Below, piece by piece: positions 40,996 through 49,500 of a stretch of 64,000 bases of DNA. This DNA is from Fimbriiglobus ruber. Lineage in GTDB: Bacteria; Planctomycetota; Planctomycetia; Gemmatales; Gemmataceae. The notes below the pieces were generated by a model that saw nothing but the letters and a program-made list of their open reading frames with translations, ran no database searches and was not told where the DNA came from. The DNA lies in contig NZ_NIDE01000005.1 in NCBI RefSeq assembly GCF_002197845.1, positions 496,001-560,000 of the forward strand. Direction: 5' to 3'. The position numbers and the translations under genes are program-made. Positions within the stretch are counted from its first letter, which is position 1. Each line of letters opens with the position of its first letter.

Positions 40996-42186
40996 ATGAA
41001 GATTCAATTCAACGACGCCGCGTTTTCGTTCCAACTCCTGCGCGTCCTCGGCAGTGCAGCGTCTCGCCAGGCGGATGTCGGCGAGGCGCTGGCCACCGCG
41101 CAGCGCATCCGCGAGGGCGATTTCGAGAGTTGGGCAACGGAGTGGTCGCGAACGGCGGCTCGGGTCGAGGCGATCGCCGAGACCTGCGTGAAGGCGGGTC
41201 GTCGTGTGAGCGCCGGAGAGGCCTACCTGCGGGCCACGAACTACTTCCGGGCTGCCGAGTTCTTCCTGCACGGCACCCCTTCAGATCCGCGCGTCCAGGA
41301 GTTGTCCGGTCGGAGCGGGTGGTGCTTCCGCGAGGGTCTCCGCCTGTGCGAAATTCCACATCAGTTCGTGGATATCCCTTACGAAGGGACGACGCTGCCG
41401 GGCATCTTCTACCCGGCGAGCGGCGACCGCCGCCCTACCCTCATCGCGCAGACCGGGTTCGACGGCACCATCGACGGCCTGATGCACTGGGCGCTGGCCG
41501 CAACCCGCCGCGGCTGGCACTGCCTCACGTTCGAGGGCCCCGGCCAGGGGCGGGTAATCCGCACTCAGAATCTGCCATTCCGACCCGACTGGGAACACGT
41601 CATCTCGCCCGTGGTTGACGCGCTCGTCGCCCGGCCGGATGTTGATGCGAGTCGCGTGGTATTGCTGGGCGTCAGCTTCGGCGGGTACTTGGCACCGCGG
41701 GCCGCGGCGTTCGAGAAGCGGCTGGCGGCCTGCATCGCGAACGGTGGGGTACTCGACTTTAGCGGGTCACGCCTACCACCGGGGATGACGCGAGAGCAAT
41801 TTGCCACGGCCGTTCGCGAACACCCCGACCGCGTGAACACTGGCATGAGGAAACTGGCCGAGTCGAACACCGCCGCACGGTGGAGCCAGGAGAACGGCAT
41901 GTACACGTTCCACGCCTCCAGCCCGGCCAACTGGGTCGGGAAACTGCTCGACTACGACCTCACGCCGGTGGTCGAGCAGATCACCTGCCCGATGCTCGTC
42001 ATCGACGTCGAGCACGAGGATAACTTCCCCGGCGAGGCCCGGAAACTCTACGACGCTTTGTCATGTCCGAAAACGTGGTTGTTCTTCAGCGAGGAGGAAG
42101 GGGCAGGCGATCACTGTCAGACCGGATCACCGACGCTCGCGCAACAACGAATCTTCGACTGGATCGAGGAGACGGTTGATTCTTGA
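40996..42186 (+). CDS. Alpha/beta hydrolase, FrsA/DUF1100-like (396 aa)
   Basis: An N-terminal helical cap (residues 1-125, with ATNYFRAAEFFLHG) precedes the hydrolase core: QTGFDGTIDGL (oxyanion region), the nucleophile elbow GVSFGGY, the acidic residue near VIDVEHED and the histidine in GAGDHCQTG. ATG 40996 with AGGAAAC upstream; the preceding in-frame region is not conserved. Substrate unknown; relatives cleave C-C or ester bonds in small molecules. Host-like. Confidence 0.85.
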   Translation: MKIQFNDAAFSFQLLRVLGSAASRQADVGEALATAQRIREGDFESWATEWSRTAARVEAIAETCVKAGRRVSAGEAYLRATNYFRAAEFFLHGTPSDPRVQELSGRSGWCFREGLRLCEIPHQFVDIPYEGTTLPGIFYPASGDRRPTLIAQTGFDGTIDGLMHWALAATRRGWHCLTFEGPGQGRVIRTQNLPFRPDWEHVISPVVDALVARPDVDASRVVLLGVSFGGYLAPRAAAFEKRLAACIANGGVLDFSGSRLPPGMTREQFATAVREHPDRVNTGMRKLAESNTAARWSQENGMYTFHASSPANWVGKLLDYDLTPVVEQITCPMLVIDVEHEDNFPGEARKLYDALSCPKTWLFFSEEEGAGDHCQTGSPTLAQQRIFDWIEETVDS

Positions 42187-42547
42187 TCGCTGGGAAGAGA
42201 AATTCCGGGGGGCAGCGCGATTTCGTGACGCGCCAGCCGATATCGTGACTTGCACGAAGTTCGAGCTCGACCAGTGACCGACCGGGTATAGGGCAAATGC
42301 ATGAGAGTTAGAAATCGGTAAAGGCTTAAAACCGCGCTCCCGTAGGAATCGTACGTGCAACTCGGTCACATAGATGATGCCCGAAATGCCAGAACTTGGA
42401 TTACTCGTTCTGAGCCAGGAAGACGGTCGAGGAAGGGGACGAGAAGTTCGCGGTGACGAAGTACCGGTGTAGGGCTTGCTCGAACGAGTGGCGGGAGCGA
42501 ATTCCGGCGCCACCGAAACCGCCTAACGTGGAAGAGGCGGCTTGAGA
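42187..42547. other. Intergenic stretch with a host-type repeat fragment
   Basis: No gene is seen. Around 42473-42516 the text TGCTCGAACGAGTGGCGGGA and its continuation matches 36195-36234 with few changes, and the CGGCGCCACC end also appears near 34292. This looks like a dispersed intergenic repeat of the host genome, separate from the R elements. Confidence 0.5.
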
Positions 42548-43012
42548 CTACGCGACTCGCATCTCTGCCAGTGATGCGTGGGCATCTCCTCCTGAAATGT
42601 CCGGGGTAACGACGAGTTCTAACTCGATGACCCCGGGCAGGTCCACCCGGTAGTCCTCCAACTCTTCCGTCGACCCTTCGGCGCTGAAGTTCCATTGCTG
42701 CCGAACGATCTCCCGGGGTTCTGACGCAGTATTCACCCACCGGAGGACGAATCCTTGCGTCCGAGTGTGGGCATCTGCCAAGAACCGCAGGCGGATACGG
42801 CGGATATGTTGGGGGCCGTCGAATACCAGACGGATGGTCTGTGGCCCGGGACGGGAGGCTCGCCAGCCTGTACCCGGGAGGAGTGCCGCTTCGACAGGGT
42901 GTTCCGGTTCCTCCGAACTGACCTCAACCCTCGCCACGCTATCCGGGTTCATCCACACGTCGGTCGGGACTGGCCGGTTAGTACCACTTGCTGCGATAAT
43001 CCTCTTCCGCAT
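42548..43012 (-). CDS. Discoidin-like carbohydrate-binding protein (154 aa)
   Basis: RKRIIAASGTNRPVPTDVWM, then VEVSSEEPEHPVEAALLPGT, QTIRLVFDGPQHIRRIRLRF and QQWNFSAEGSTEELEDYRVD form a jelly-roll of the F5/8-discoidin kind, annotated as carbohydrate-binding in planctomycetes. ATG 43012 is used because conservation begins there. No signal peptide, so probably cytoplasmic. Host-like. Confidence 0.65.
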   Translation of the reverse strand: MRKRIIAASGTNRPVPTDVWMNPDSVARVEVSSEEPEHPVEAALLPGTGWRASRPGPQTIRLVFDGPQHIRRIRLRFLADAHTRTQGFVLRWVNTASEPREIVRQQWNFSAEGSTEELEDYRVDLPGVIELELVVTPDISGGDAHASLAEMRVA

Positions 43013-43319
43013 GGCATTCTCCGGGAACCGTGGACGTGCCCGGGCGACTTCCTCGTCATACCCGCTCGGGGGCATGTGCGGGGGGCGTTCCGTGAGTCCA
43101 ACGCTGCTCAAGGGCGATGGAAATCGGGGGGGCAGCATACAGTCCTGAGGCGTTAAAACGGGGCCCTGCGGGAGGGGCTAAAGTCGGGTTTCGGAGCTCG
43201 AAAACCGAGGTAAGGCAGGGAAGGCAGAATTAAGATGGTTACCCCACAGGCGTCTCCCCTTGACGGCGGTCAAGGGCTTTTGCCAGGGGCAAATGGCCCA
43301 CATTTTCTCCGAGAAAATC
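43013..43319. other. Intergenic boundary between host-like genes and the phage early operon
   Basis: No gene and no clear terminator or attachment site are visible. It separates the last host-like gene from the first gene of the leftward phage cluster, so a left prophage end, if present, could lie here. I see no flanking direct repeat inside the window. Confidence 0.35.
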
Positions 43320-43940
43320 CTATGTCGGCGGGGTCATCCAAGACTCGCCCTTGACGATCTTTCTGACTTGCTCTTCGTCGAGGGAATAGATCCAAGACAG
43401 GTCTTCGATGGAGTGTCGCCCACGGCAATAAAGCACGCGGATGGTAGTCGCGTTTGCCCAGTTGATCCGCCTGCCGTGCGGAGTAAATCGCCCCTTCTTT
43501 ACCATATCCTGCATATTGTCAAAGCCAGTCCCGAGGAACAGGTGGGCCGGATTAACACAATTTCTCTGATCGCATTTATGGCAGACTTGCATGCCCGCAG
43601 GAATTGGCCCGACGAGTCGCTCGTATGCGAATCGGTGAGCCCGCACCTTGGTGTACTTTCCGATGCCCATGATGCCGTACCCCTTCGGGTGCCGGTAGCA
43701 AGCCCACTCCCAGCATCCCGTTTCGGGATTCACGGCGTACTTCTGGTGGAACCGTTCGAGCGGATCGCCGAACTGGAGAATGCCCTCGGTGTTGCCGTGG
43801 CGCGACATCCGAGCGTAATGCTTCGGGCACATGCCCTTAGTCTTCGCTGTTTGCTCGCATCCTGCGACGGAGCATGGAGGCTTAGCCTTGCGTCCGCACT
43901 TGCGCTTCTCGGTAACTGTGTTTATTGTGCCTTCAGCCAT
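43320..43940 (-). CDS. HNH endonuclease, HNH_3 type with zinc fingers (206 aa)
   Basis: An N-terminal zinc-binding part (PPCSVAGCEQTAKTKGMCPK then HYARMSRHG) is followed by ETGCWEWACYRHPKGYG and the HNH core HRFAYERLVGP...VCHKCDQRNCVNPAHLFLGT. The C-terminal HTH-like tail is SIEDLSWIYSLDEEQVRKIV. A typical phage homing endonuclease. Last gene of the leftward operon within the phage region. Confidence 0.88.
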   Translation of the reverse strand: MAEGTINTVTEKRKCGRKAKPPCSVAGCEQTAKTKGMCPKHYARMSRHGNTEGILQFGDPLERFHQKYAVNPETGCWEWACYRHPKGYGIMGIGKYTKVRAHRFAYERLVGPIPAGMQVCHKCDQRNCVNPAHLFLGTGFDNMQDMVKKGRFTPHGRRINWANATTIRVLYCRGRHSIEDLSWIYSLDEEQVRKIVKGESWMTPPT

Positions 43941-43986
43941 CGCGACTCCATTCGCTTTCGGTTAGGAACCCCGCACGCGAGCTGAC

Positions 43987-44547
43987 TCATTGCTGTTGTG
44001 GTGCTGCCAATAAAATCCGTCGTAAATAATCTGCAACTTGCTCTAGCTCATCAGGAGTCGCATCATTTTTCAATGTGTTACAGCGTCGACAAAGTAGATC
44101 CACATTTCCTTTGACGTATCCGTTCATGGGTCGAATCCGATCAAGTGACGGAGCATGCGGCTGATAGCCCAATTCGTACACAAACGGTTTTCCGCAACAC
44201 GGGCATTGCTCAGCAGGCACTCGAAGCCATTCACGGAGATAGGCAGCATCGATTGGCAGGCCCTTGGCGATAGCTCGCTCTTGAGCGAATCTAATTAATC
44301 TGGCCATCCTTCTGTGTGGCCTTGTTCTAGCCGCAAACGCCCATCGCTTGGCCGCTGCCTTATTGCCCTCAGGATTCGCTTTTCTTGCCAATCGCTTCAG
44401 TTCATTAGCTCTTGCTGGATTACGTTTACGATGCGCCGTCGTACGCCTGATCACTGCCTCACGATTGGCGAGATAGTATGCTCTGGCCGTTACCCGCCTT
44501 CTTTTCTTTCGTTCCTCTTCATCACTGCATCTCGTCTTGTCGCGCAT
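43987..44547 (-). CDS. HNH endonuclease, classical CxxC type (186 aa)
   Basis: Basic helical N-terminus (RKKRRRVTARAYYLANREAV), then the zinc-bound HNH core: CPCCGKPF...PHAPSLDRIRPMNGYVKGNV and LLCRRCNTLKNDA. The basic N-terminal half probably binds DNA. It is next to another, unrelated HNH gene, showing repeated invasion of this operon. Confidence 0.88.
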   Translation of the reverse strand: MRDKTRCSDEEERKKRRRVTARAYYLANREAVIRRTTAHRKRNPARANELKRLARKANPEGNKAAAKRWAFAARTRPHRRMARLIRFAQERAIAKGLPIDAAYLREWLRVPAEQCPCCGKPFVYELGYQPHAPSLDRIRPMNGYVKGNVDLLCRRCNTLKNDATPDELEQVADYLRRILLAAPQQQ

Positions 44548-44646
44548 TCATATACCATCTAGGCTTGCGTTGAAGCCCCAGTTAAAACTAACTCTATGGG
44601 GTTTCGTCTATCCGTGGCAGAGTTTCAGCGGATAGTCAACGACTCG

Positions 44647-44793
44647 TCACTCTTTCTGCCGCTTCCGACCACGCGGCTTGACGCTCGGCCCCCGGTCGAC
44701 ACCCTCTGCGTAGGCGGGCGGGCACTTCCGGACGGGATGGCCCAGGTAGGTTTCCGATTCATCGGCCTTCTTCTCCTCATCGCCGTCCGGCAT
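44647..44793 (-). CDS. Very small hypothetical protein (48 aa)
   Basis: Reads MPDGDEEKKADESETYLGHP and ends in a basic tail (KPRGRKRQKE). The start overlaps the end of the gene at 44777-44905 and has GGGATG upstream. No family. Support is only positional, in the chain of short leftward genes. Confidence 0.4.
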   Translation of the reverse strand: MPDGDEEKKADESETYLGHPVRKCPPAYAEGVDRGPSVKPRGRKRQKE

Positions 44794-44905
44794 TTACCAA
44801 CATCCCAATCATGTCCAACGTCGTCATCAGGTCCCGGTACTTGGCCGCCTGCTCGGCGTGCTGTTCCCGCTCGGCGCGGGGGGCCTGGCGAAACTTCCGC
44901 ATCTG
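44777..44905 (-). CDS. Very small hypothetical protein (42 aa)
   Basis: MRKFRQAPRAEREQHAEQAA then YRDLMTTLDMIGMLVNAGRR, a basic helix followed by a hydrophobic one. Preceded by AGGACCAG. A longer reading from 44971 is possible but has a poor ribosome binding site. Unknown function. Confidence 0.4.
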   Translation of the reverse strand, partial: QMRKFRQAPRAEREQHAEQAAKYRDLMTTLDMIGMLVNAGRR

Positions 44906-45036
44906 GTCCTCGTGCAACAGCCGGAGAAGTTGTTTGCTGCCGAAGTGAACACTATGAACGTTTGAGAACATCCAGGGGCCATTGCGAGTTCAGAATGACG
45001 AGACGTGTATCACAAGATGTCGAGGTATGCTAGCGG

Positions 45037-45192
45037 TTACGAGGTCCCACCGTCAGGAGATCGTCGGCGCGGGAGGCGGCGAGGATGGGGGATCATCTCT
45101 TGCCTGTGCGGCACACGGCGTACCGCGATCATTCCGTAATGGCAGGGCTCTACGGAAACGTAGACCAGGGTATCGTCCGTGCCCGTCGTCAT
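45037..45192 (-). CDS. Small hypothetical protein (51 aa)
   Basis: ATG overlaps the stop of the GapR-like gene (ATGA at 45189-45192). TGTDDTLVYVSVEPCHYGMI is followed by an Arg/Pro-rich tail that may be disordered. No family recognised; coupling supports it. Confidence 0.45.
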   Translation of the reverse strand: MTTGTDDTLVYVSVEPCHYGMIAVRRVPHRQEMIPHPRRLPRRRSPDGGTS

Positions 45193-45488
45193 GCCGCCTC
45201 CTCGTCGTCTTCCAACTCTGGAGTCATGCCGAGGGCACGAAGATAGGTGTCGAGAATCGATTCCTGTTCGTCGCGTTCGCTGGCGTCCAGCTTCCGAAGC
45301 TTGATGATCTGACGGATCGCTTTGACATCAAGACCGTTCCCACGAGCTTCCAGATAAACATCGCGGATGTTCTGGGTAATTCCGGCCTTATCCTCCTCCA
45401 ATCTCTCCACTCTTTCGACTACGCTGCGAAGTTGATCGACAGCAATACCGCCCACCGCGGTCGATTGCTCTTTATTGTTGGTTGTCAT
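45189..45488 (-). CDS. GapR-like DUF2312 DNA-binding protein (99 aa)
   Basis: AVDQLRSVVERVERLEEDKA, then NIRDVYLEARGNGLDVKAIR and QIIKLRKLDASERDEQE match DUF2312. GapR of alphaproteobacteria clamps over-twisted DNA ahead of replication forks; phage copies are frequent. The N-terminal coiled coil and the basic GLDVKAIRQIIKLRK are the recognisable parts. Its start overlaps the stop of the upstream HNH gene. Confidence 0.9.
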   Translation of the reverse strand: MTTNNKEQSTAVGGIAVDQLRSVVERVERLEEDKAGITQNIRDVYLEARGNGLDVKAIRQIIKLRKLDASERDEQESILDTYLRALGMTPELEDDEEAA

Positions 45489-46003
45489 AATTTATCTCCT
45501 TGTTGTGGTTGTTGATTTCGTCTTCTGATTTGTTGCAATAGGTTTACTCTCGCTCTGTTGGCCCGTCTCCACTCCTCCGCCTTCATGTTTCGGCATGCTT
45601 TACAGCATCGATTGCCCTTACGATCCACGGCGAGATTCGCCCCAAAGAGTTGATGGCCGCGTTTGCAATGCGTTTTCTTCTTGGCATTGGCCGTAAGAGT
45701 TTCGTAGAGCAGCCCGCGTTCGGTATTCACCCGCATCGGGACGCAATCCAGATGGGCGGGATTCACACAACTCGGATTTCGACACAGGTGGTCTATCACG
45801 AAGTTTTCCGCGATTGGTTTGACGTGGTGTTGGTAGCTCCACCGATGTGCCAAAACCCGAGTATTTCCATCCCAAAACTGACCATATCCATCAGACATTC
45901 GGCAGCCGGCCCACACCCAGCAACCGAAAGGCGAAAGCTGTACCTTCGCAAAAAACCGGATAATAGGGGCAGCCTTGCGACGTGAATATACTCCCGAGGG
46001 CAT
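45485..46003 (-). CDS. HNH endonuclease inserted ahead of the GapR-like gene (172 aa)
   Basis: FGCWVWAGCRMSDGYGQFWD, HRWSYQHHVKP and VIDHLCRNPSCVNPAHLDCV form the HNH_3 core; the C-terminal half has a CxxC/CKAC zinc motif (HCKRGHQLFGANL, RCCKACRNMKAEEWRR). RBS AAGGAG. It lies between a 23-codon fragment homologous to the N-terminus of GapR and the full GapR-like gene, so it appears to have entered this locus. Confidence 0.9.
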   Translation of the reverse strand: MPSGVYSRRKAAPIIRFFAKVQLSPFGCWVWAGCRMSDGYGQFWDGNTRVLAHRWSYQHHVKPIAENFVIDHLCRNPSCVNPAHLDCVPMRVNTERGLLYETLTANAKKKTHCKRGHQLFGANLAVDRKGNRCCKACRNMKAEEWRRANRARVNLLQQIRRRNQQPQQGDKL

Positions 46004-46007
46004 CTCC

Positions 46008-46079
46008 TTAACTTTCCGCTCGCTTGATAATACTTCTCAGTTGGTCGACTGACTGACTGGTGTCGATCATGGTTTTCAT
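46008..46079 (-). pseudogene. 23-codon fragment homologous to the GapR N-terminus
   Basis: Reads MKTMIDTSQSVDQLRSIIKR then AES and stop. SVDQLRSIIKRAE matches AVDQLRSVVERVE of the complete GapR-like gene 500 bp downstream. It has a strong ribosome binding site (AAGGAAGGAAC) and is followed after four bases by the HNH gene. Probably the 5' end of an original or second gapR gene cut short by the HNH insertion; it might still act as a short translated leader. Confidence 0.6.
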
Positions 46080-46109
46080 GGTTCGGTTCCTTCCTTGCTT
46101 GTTATGGAT

Positions 46110-46547
46110 TTAGAATGGGATGCTGTCCAAATCGTCGTTGTCTCCAGCCGATTGACTCGTGCCGGTCTCTGACACCGGACGCGAAGCCTCTTCCCGCTTC
46201 GGGTCGAGAAGCACCAAAACGGAATTGAACCCCTGGAGAATGATCTCGGTGGCATACTTCTCTTGCCCACTTTGATCGACCCACTTCCGGCTTTGTAGCT
46301 GACCGCGCAGATAGACTTTCGATCCCTTCCTCAGAAAGTCACGGGCGATGCCCGCGAGCGCGTCGTTAAAAATTACGACGCGATGCCATTCCACACGCTC
46401 TTTTCGTTCGCCCGTGGATTTGTCGCGCCAGGATTCGGAGGTCGCCACAGATAGGGTAACGATCTCCTTTCCCTCCTGCGTTTTCCGGACATCGGGATCT
46501 TTGCCAAGATTGCCCAGTAGTGTCGCCTCGTTGATACTTCCTGCCAT
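46110..46547 (-). CDS. ssb: Single-stranded DNA-binding protein (145 aa)
   Basis: OB fold pattern: GSINEATLLGNLGKDPDVRK, EIVTLSVATSESWRDK, ERVEWHRVVIFNDALAGIAR and KGSKVYLRGQLQSRKW. It ends in the acidic tip DDLDSIPF, the peptide that docks partner proteins. Coats single-stranded DNA in replication and in Bet-type recombination. Located in the leftward recombination operon downstream of bet and ninB. Confidence 0.95.
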   Translation of the reverse strand: MAGSINEATLLGNLGKDPDVRKTQEGKEIVTLSVATSESWRDKSTGERKERVEWHRVVIFNDALAGIARDFLRKGSKVYLRGQLQSRKWVDQSGQEKYATEIILQGFNSVLVLLDPKREEASRPVSETGTSQSAGDNDDLDSIPF

Positions 46548-46833
46548 ATTGCTACTCCTCAGTTGGTTGATGGATCTGTTATCCGATGCGCTTTTGCACG
46601 GTATTTAACATCTATTGGAATCTGAAGGGCATCCTCAACCGTCCAGCCTCGTGTTAATCGCGCCAGCAGCGTTTCTGGACGCAATCCATATCGTTCGCAC
46701 GCGTCAGCCATAACCAACCGTTCGCCAAAAACTTCTAGGTAAGAGGTGTTGCCCTTGTTTCTTGCTTGTTCCTTCCTAGTCGCCCGCCGGCAATTCGCGT
46801 GCTCATAATTACCGGCAGTATCCGGCCAGCGGT

Positions 46834-46837
46834 CTAG
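46834..46837 (+). repeat. Left CTAG target duplication of the IS701-type element
   Basis: CTAG, repeated at 48207-48210. IS701-family elements duplicate YTAR tetranucleotides, which this fits. Confidence 0.8.
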
Positions 46838-48206
46838 CAGTACAGCGCGTATTTTACGTAACACGTTTGTGCCGCTGCTTCTTATGAGATCGGGTGGCTT
46901 GCTTGTTTCGCCGCTGGTGGTATTGAATTACGTCGCTGGTATGTTGGGTGGCCCCGGTTCCCCGTCGCCGCCGGAACAGGATCGCGCACCGGACGTTGAG
47001 CGCCCGGCACACCTGCTCCATCGTCACGTCTGGGTTTTTCCCCCCGGAGCCGCTCCGTGTGGGCGGCGACGAATCCGAGGACGACCACGGCCAGGGTCAG
47101 GTGCCGCATCAGCCCCGTGTAATCCCGCCCCTCGTAGTGCATCAGTCCGACTTCCTGTTTGGCGACCCGGAATAGATGCTCGACCGTCCACCGGCGGAAG
47201 GCGACGGCGAGAATCCGAGCCACCGGCTCGGCCGTGGCGTTCGTCAGGAAGTACTTGATCTCCCCGGTCGCGTCGTTGCGGGCGACCATCAGGGTGTGCT
47301 TGCGGTCGGCCACCCAGACGATGGCGGTGGCCACCCGCCAGACCGACGGGCGGGTCGTCTGGCGGGTCAACCGGTACACTCGCCCCCGCTCGGCGTGACC
47401 CCCGGTCAACCGCTCGTCGGCCCGCCGGGAGGGGCCCCCGGCCGCGTCCCGGACGGCGAAATTCGTCGGGATTTCACCCACGAACCGCTGTCCCATCACG
47501 CCCAACACGGTCAGGAGCGGGACGGCTGCCCCGTACCCTTCGTCGAACGTCAGCCAGTCGAACGTGATCCCGTTCGTGTTCGCCCGGAGGAGTTGGTCGA
47601 GGGCCAGCCGCCACTTCGGGTGGTGCCGGACGGTGTCCGGGATGCCGGCCGCCTGACACCGCGCGCGGTCCACGTCCCACGACTCGGGTAGGAACAGGTC
47701 GGCGTCCAACAGGGTACGAAAGGTGCCCTTGGTGACCCCCACGTGGACGGTCACGATCCCATTGTCGACCTTGCCCACACACCCCAGGTACTGCCGTTGG
47801 ACGCCCGGAGTGTGATCCCCCACTTCCGGCTGCTCGTCTCGTCGATCACCCCGACCGTTCCGACGGGATCGGTCGGGAGATCGGCCAGCGTATCGGCCAC
47901 GAATCGGTGCAACCGCGTCCGGGCCTCGTCGTACGACCACACCGAGGTCGTCACGAACAACTGGAGGGTACGGACCGTCGTCCCGCTCGCCAACGCGATC
48001 GGTTCGATCGATTTCCGCGGCAGGTCGGATAACAGGCCCCGACAATACGTGTCGAAGTGGGCGGCCGTGCGGTCCTGCCGGAACACGTCCCGATACCGGC
48101 CCAGATACCGGGCGAACGCCGGGCCGACGCCCACGATTTCCTGCTCGGTCATGTGATTCCTCCTAAATCCTTCCCTCCCATCCTATTAAATTACTGCGCT
48201 GTACTG
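46838..48206 (-). mobile_element. IS701-family insertion sequence, 1369 bp
   Basis: Terminal inverted repeat CAGTACAGCGC at both ends, flanked by CTAG on each side. It carries one transposase gene on the minus strand, broken by two frameshifts. It lies inside the phage early operon in the same orientation as the gene it interrupts. Confidence 0.88.
46854..48152 (-). pseudogene. IS701-type transposase with two compensating frameshifts
   Basis: The first part (from 48152) reads PRKSIEPIALASGTTVRTLQ and GVIDETSSRKWG with the first catalytic Asp. At the run CCCCC (47817-47821) the frame moves to GDHTPGVQRQYLGCVGKVDN, then LTFDEGYGAAVPLL (second Asp) and AFRRWTVEHLFRVAKQEVGL (catalytic Glu). At the T5-C6 run (47035-47045) it moves back to DVTMEQVCRALNVRCAILFR and ends at 46854. 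Both shifts are at homopolymers, so they could be sequence errors or decay. Confidence 0.85.
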
Positions 48207-48210
48207 CTAG
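48207..48210 (+). repeat. Right CTAG target duplication of the IS701-type element
   Basis: Second copy of CTAG, adjoining the terminal CTG of the element. Confidence 0.8.
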
Positions 48211-48613
48211 GCTGTATTCTGGCGATGGCCTACGTCCCATGTCGTGAAGAAACGTCTCGAACGATACTTTCCATGCCTTACACACTTGAATCCCCCTCGC
48301 TCCGTATCGTGAGAATGACGTGTCGTGAGGATTGCAACACCGCCGAATCATGCCGCACCAAGTCCGGTACTCCGCTGAAACGTGATGTTTGCGCGAATGG
48401 CCGTGCTTGACTCTTCCTCTAGATGTTTCTCGGTTCAAGCAACCGCAACTTTTCGTTGCCCCTTTGCGCAGGGAGCTGGCGAATACGTATCGCTCGGTAC
48501 CGCAATCGCAGAGGCATCGCCACTTTCCAAACTTGTCGCCGCTCCCATATTCGATGACAAGTAGCCGACCAAAGCGACGGCCTGCCAGATCGTCGAGATC
48601 GCGGTGTCGCTTA

Positions 48614-49060
48614 TTACAGTTCGGGCGCATGAGTCGGAACTTCGTTTGGAAGTGGCAATTGCCATCCGAATTCCGAAGCGAAATATGCCCGGATCTCCTC
48701 AAGGAACTCTTCGAAGCCGATCGTTGACAGGCGGCTCGTGGATGGGGGAACAGAAAATGGTTTGCCTCCGGGTAACATCAGCGTGTAACCGTTCTTGGCA
48801 TAAGCATCGCGCAATCCGGAGTGGATGTCTTCGGACGACAGTCGATGGCCACACTCAAGCAGGCACACTCGAAAAGCCTCAATGAAGGGACCGTGATAAA
48901 AGGCATTCTGGTTAAGACTCCGTGGCTTTTTCTGCTCTCGAATAGATACGACGATCCGCTTCCCGTCGAACTTGCGGATGACGTCCCCGATCCGCCGGGC
49001 ATCCCGCTCCGGGAGTCGGCCATCGACCACCGGGCAGACAAATTCGAGGGCCCGGGTCAT
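48614..49060 (-). CDS. ninB: NinB-like recombination protein (148 aa)
   Basis: GDVIRKFDGKRIVVSIREQK then RSLNQNAFYHG, and HSGLRDAYAKNGYTL, match NinB (lambda Orf), which binds single-stranded DNA and SSB and helps load recombinases. It sits in the same operon as bet and ssb, as expected. The start overlaps the upstream zinc-finger gene (ATGA). Confidence 0.85.
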   Translation of the reverse strand: MTRALEFVCPVVDGRLPERDARRIGDVIRKFDGKRIVVSIREQKKPRSLNQNAFYHGPFIEAFRVCLLECGHRLSSEDIHSGLRDAYAKNGYTLMLPGGKPFSVPPSTSRLSTIGFEEFLEEIRAYFASEFGWQLPLPNEVPTHAPEL

Positions 49061-49500
49061 GCCGCTCTCCTCGAATGGAGTCGACGGGCGTAGGGCTCAC
49101 AAAGGGTGACGACCCGTCGGCAGGTGTCCGCATCAAACAGTCCGATGTGACACTGCTCGACCGGGATGCCGAGTTGACCAGCCAGCCACTTGTAACCGCT
49201 GCCTCGTGCCCGACTCTTCGGATATTCACCCTGTTCCCGGCGCCGTTTCGCCAGCTTCGCTTTCCAGAGGGGATCAAAGCTGTCGTGAGCCCGGAGTTTC
49301 CAGCCCCGAAGCTCTTTATTCGCCAACCGTCCCAGTGGCGTCTCGGTCCCCGGGTGGCAACCCACATAAGCGTCGCACGTCGGGTAGCGTTCGCAGGCCC
49401 AAAACGGCTTGTCGGCGAGCTGCGGCCACCGGTCGGCATAGATCGCCTGACCGCGGACAAGCTTGGTTCCGCTTCCGCAGTACGGACAGAGCAAGCTCAT
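49057..49500 (-). CDS. Zinc-finger protein of DUF3268 type (147 aa)
   Basis: LLCPYCGSGTKLVRGQAIY, FWACERYPTCDAYVGCHPGT, RLANKELRGWKLRAHDSFDP and GYKWLAGQLGIPVEQCHIGL follow the DUF3268 pattern with one four-Cys zinc site. It is often found beside phage recombination genes; the function is unknown. ATG 49500 overlaps the bet stop; a longer reading to 50010 is antisense-like and fully inside bet. Confidence 0.85.
   Translation of the reverse strand: MSLLCPYCGSGTKLVRGQAIYADRWPQLADKPFWACERYPTCDAYVGCHPGTETPLGRLANKELRGWKLRAHDSFDPLWKAKLAKRRREQGEYPKSRARGSGYKWLAGQLGIPVEQCHIGLFDADTCRRVVTLCEPYARRLHSRRAA

Larger units (their letters stand above)
46559..48633 (-). pseudogene. Phage DNA-binding/endonuclease-like protein split by IS701-type element
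   Basis: The 5' part (48633-48207) reads LAGRRFGRLLVIEYGSGDKF, CLCDCGTERYVF, SCGCLNRE, RTWCGMIRRCCNPHD, SFETFLHDMGRRPSPEYSL. The 3' part (46833-46559) continues DRWPDTAGNYEHANCRRATR. Removing the insertion sequence and one CTAG restores SPEYSLDRWPDTAGN in frame, 233 aa in total. This zinc-knuckle family is common in phages and resembles homing endonucleases in its C-terminal half. The start overlaps the ninB end. Inactivated by the insertion. Confidence 0.85.
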
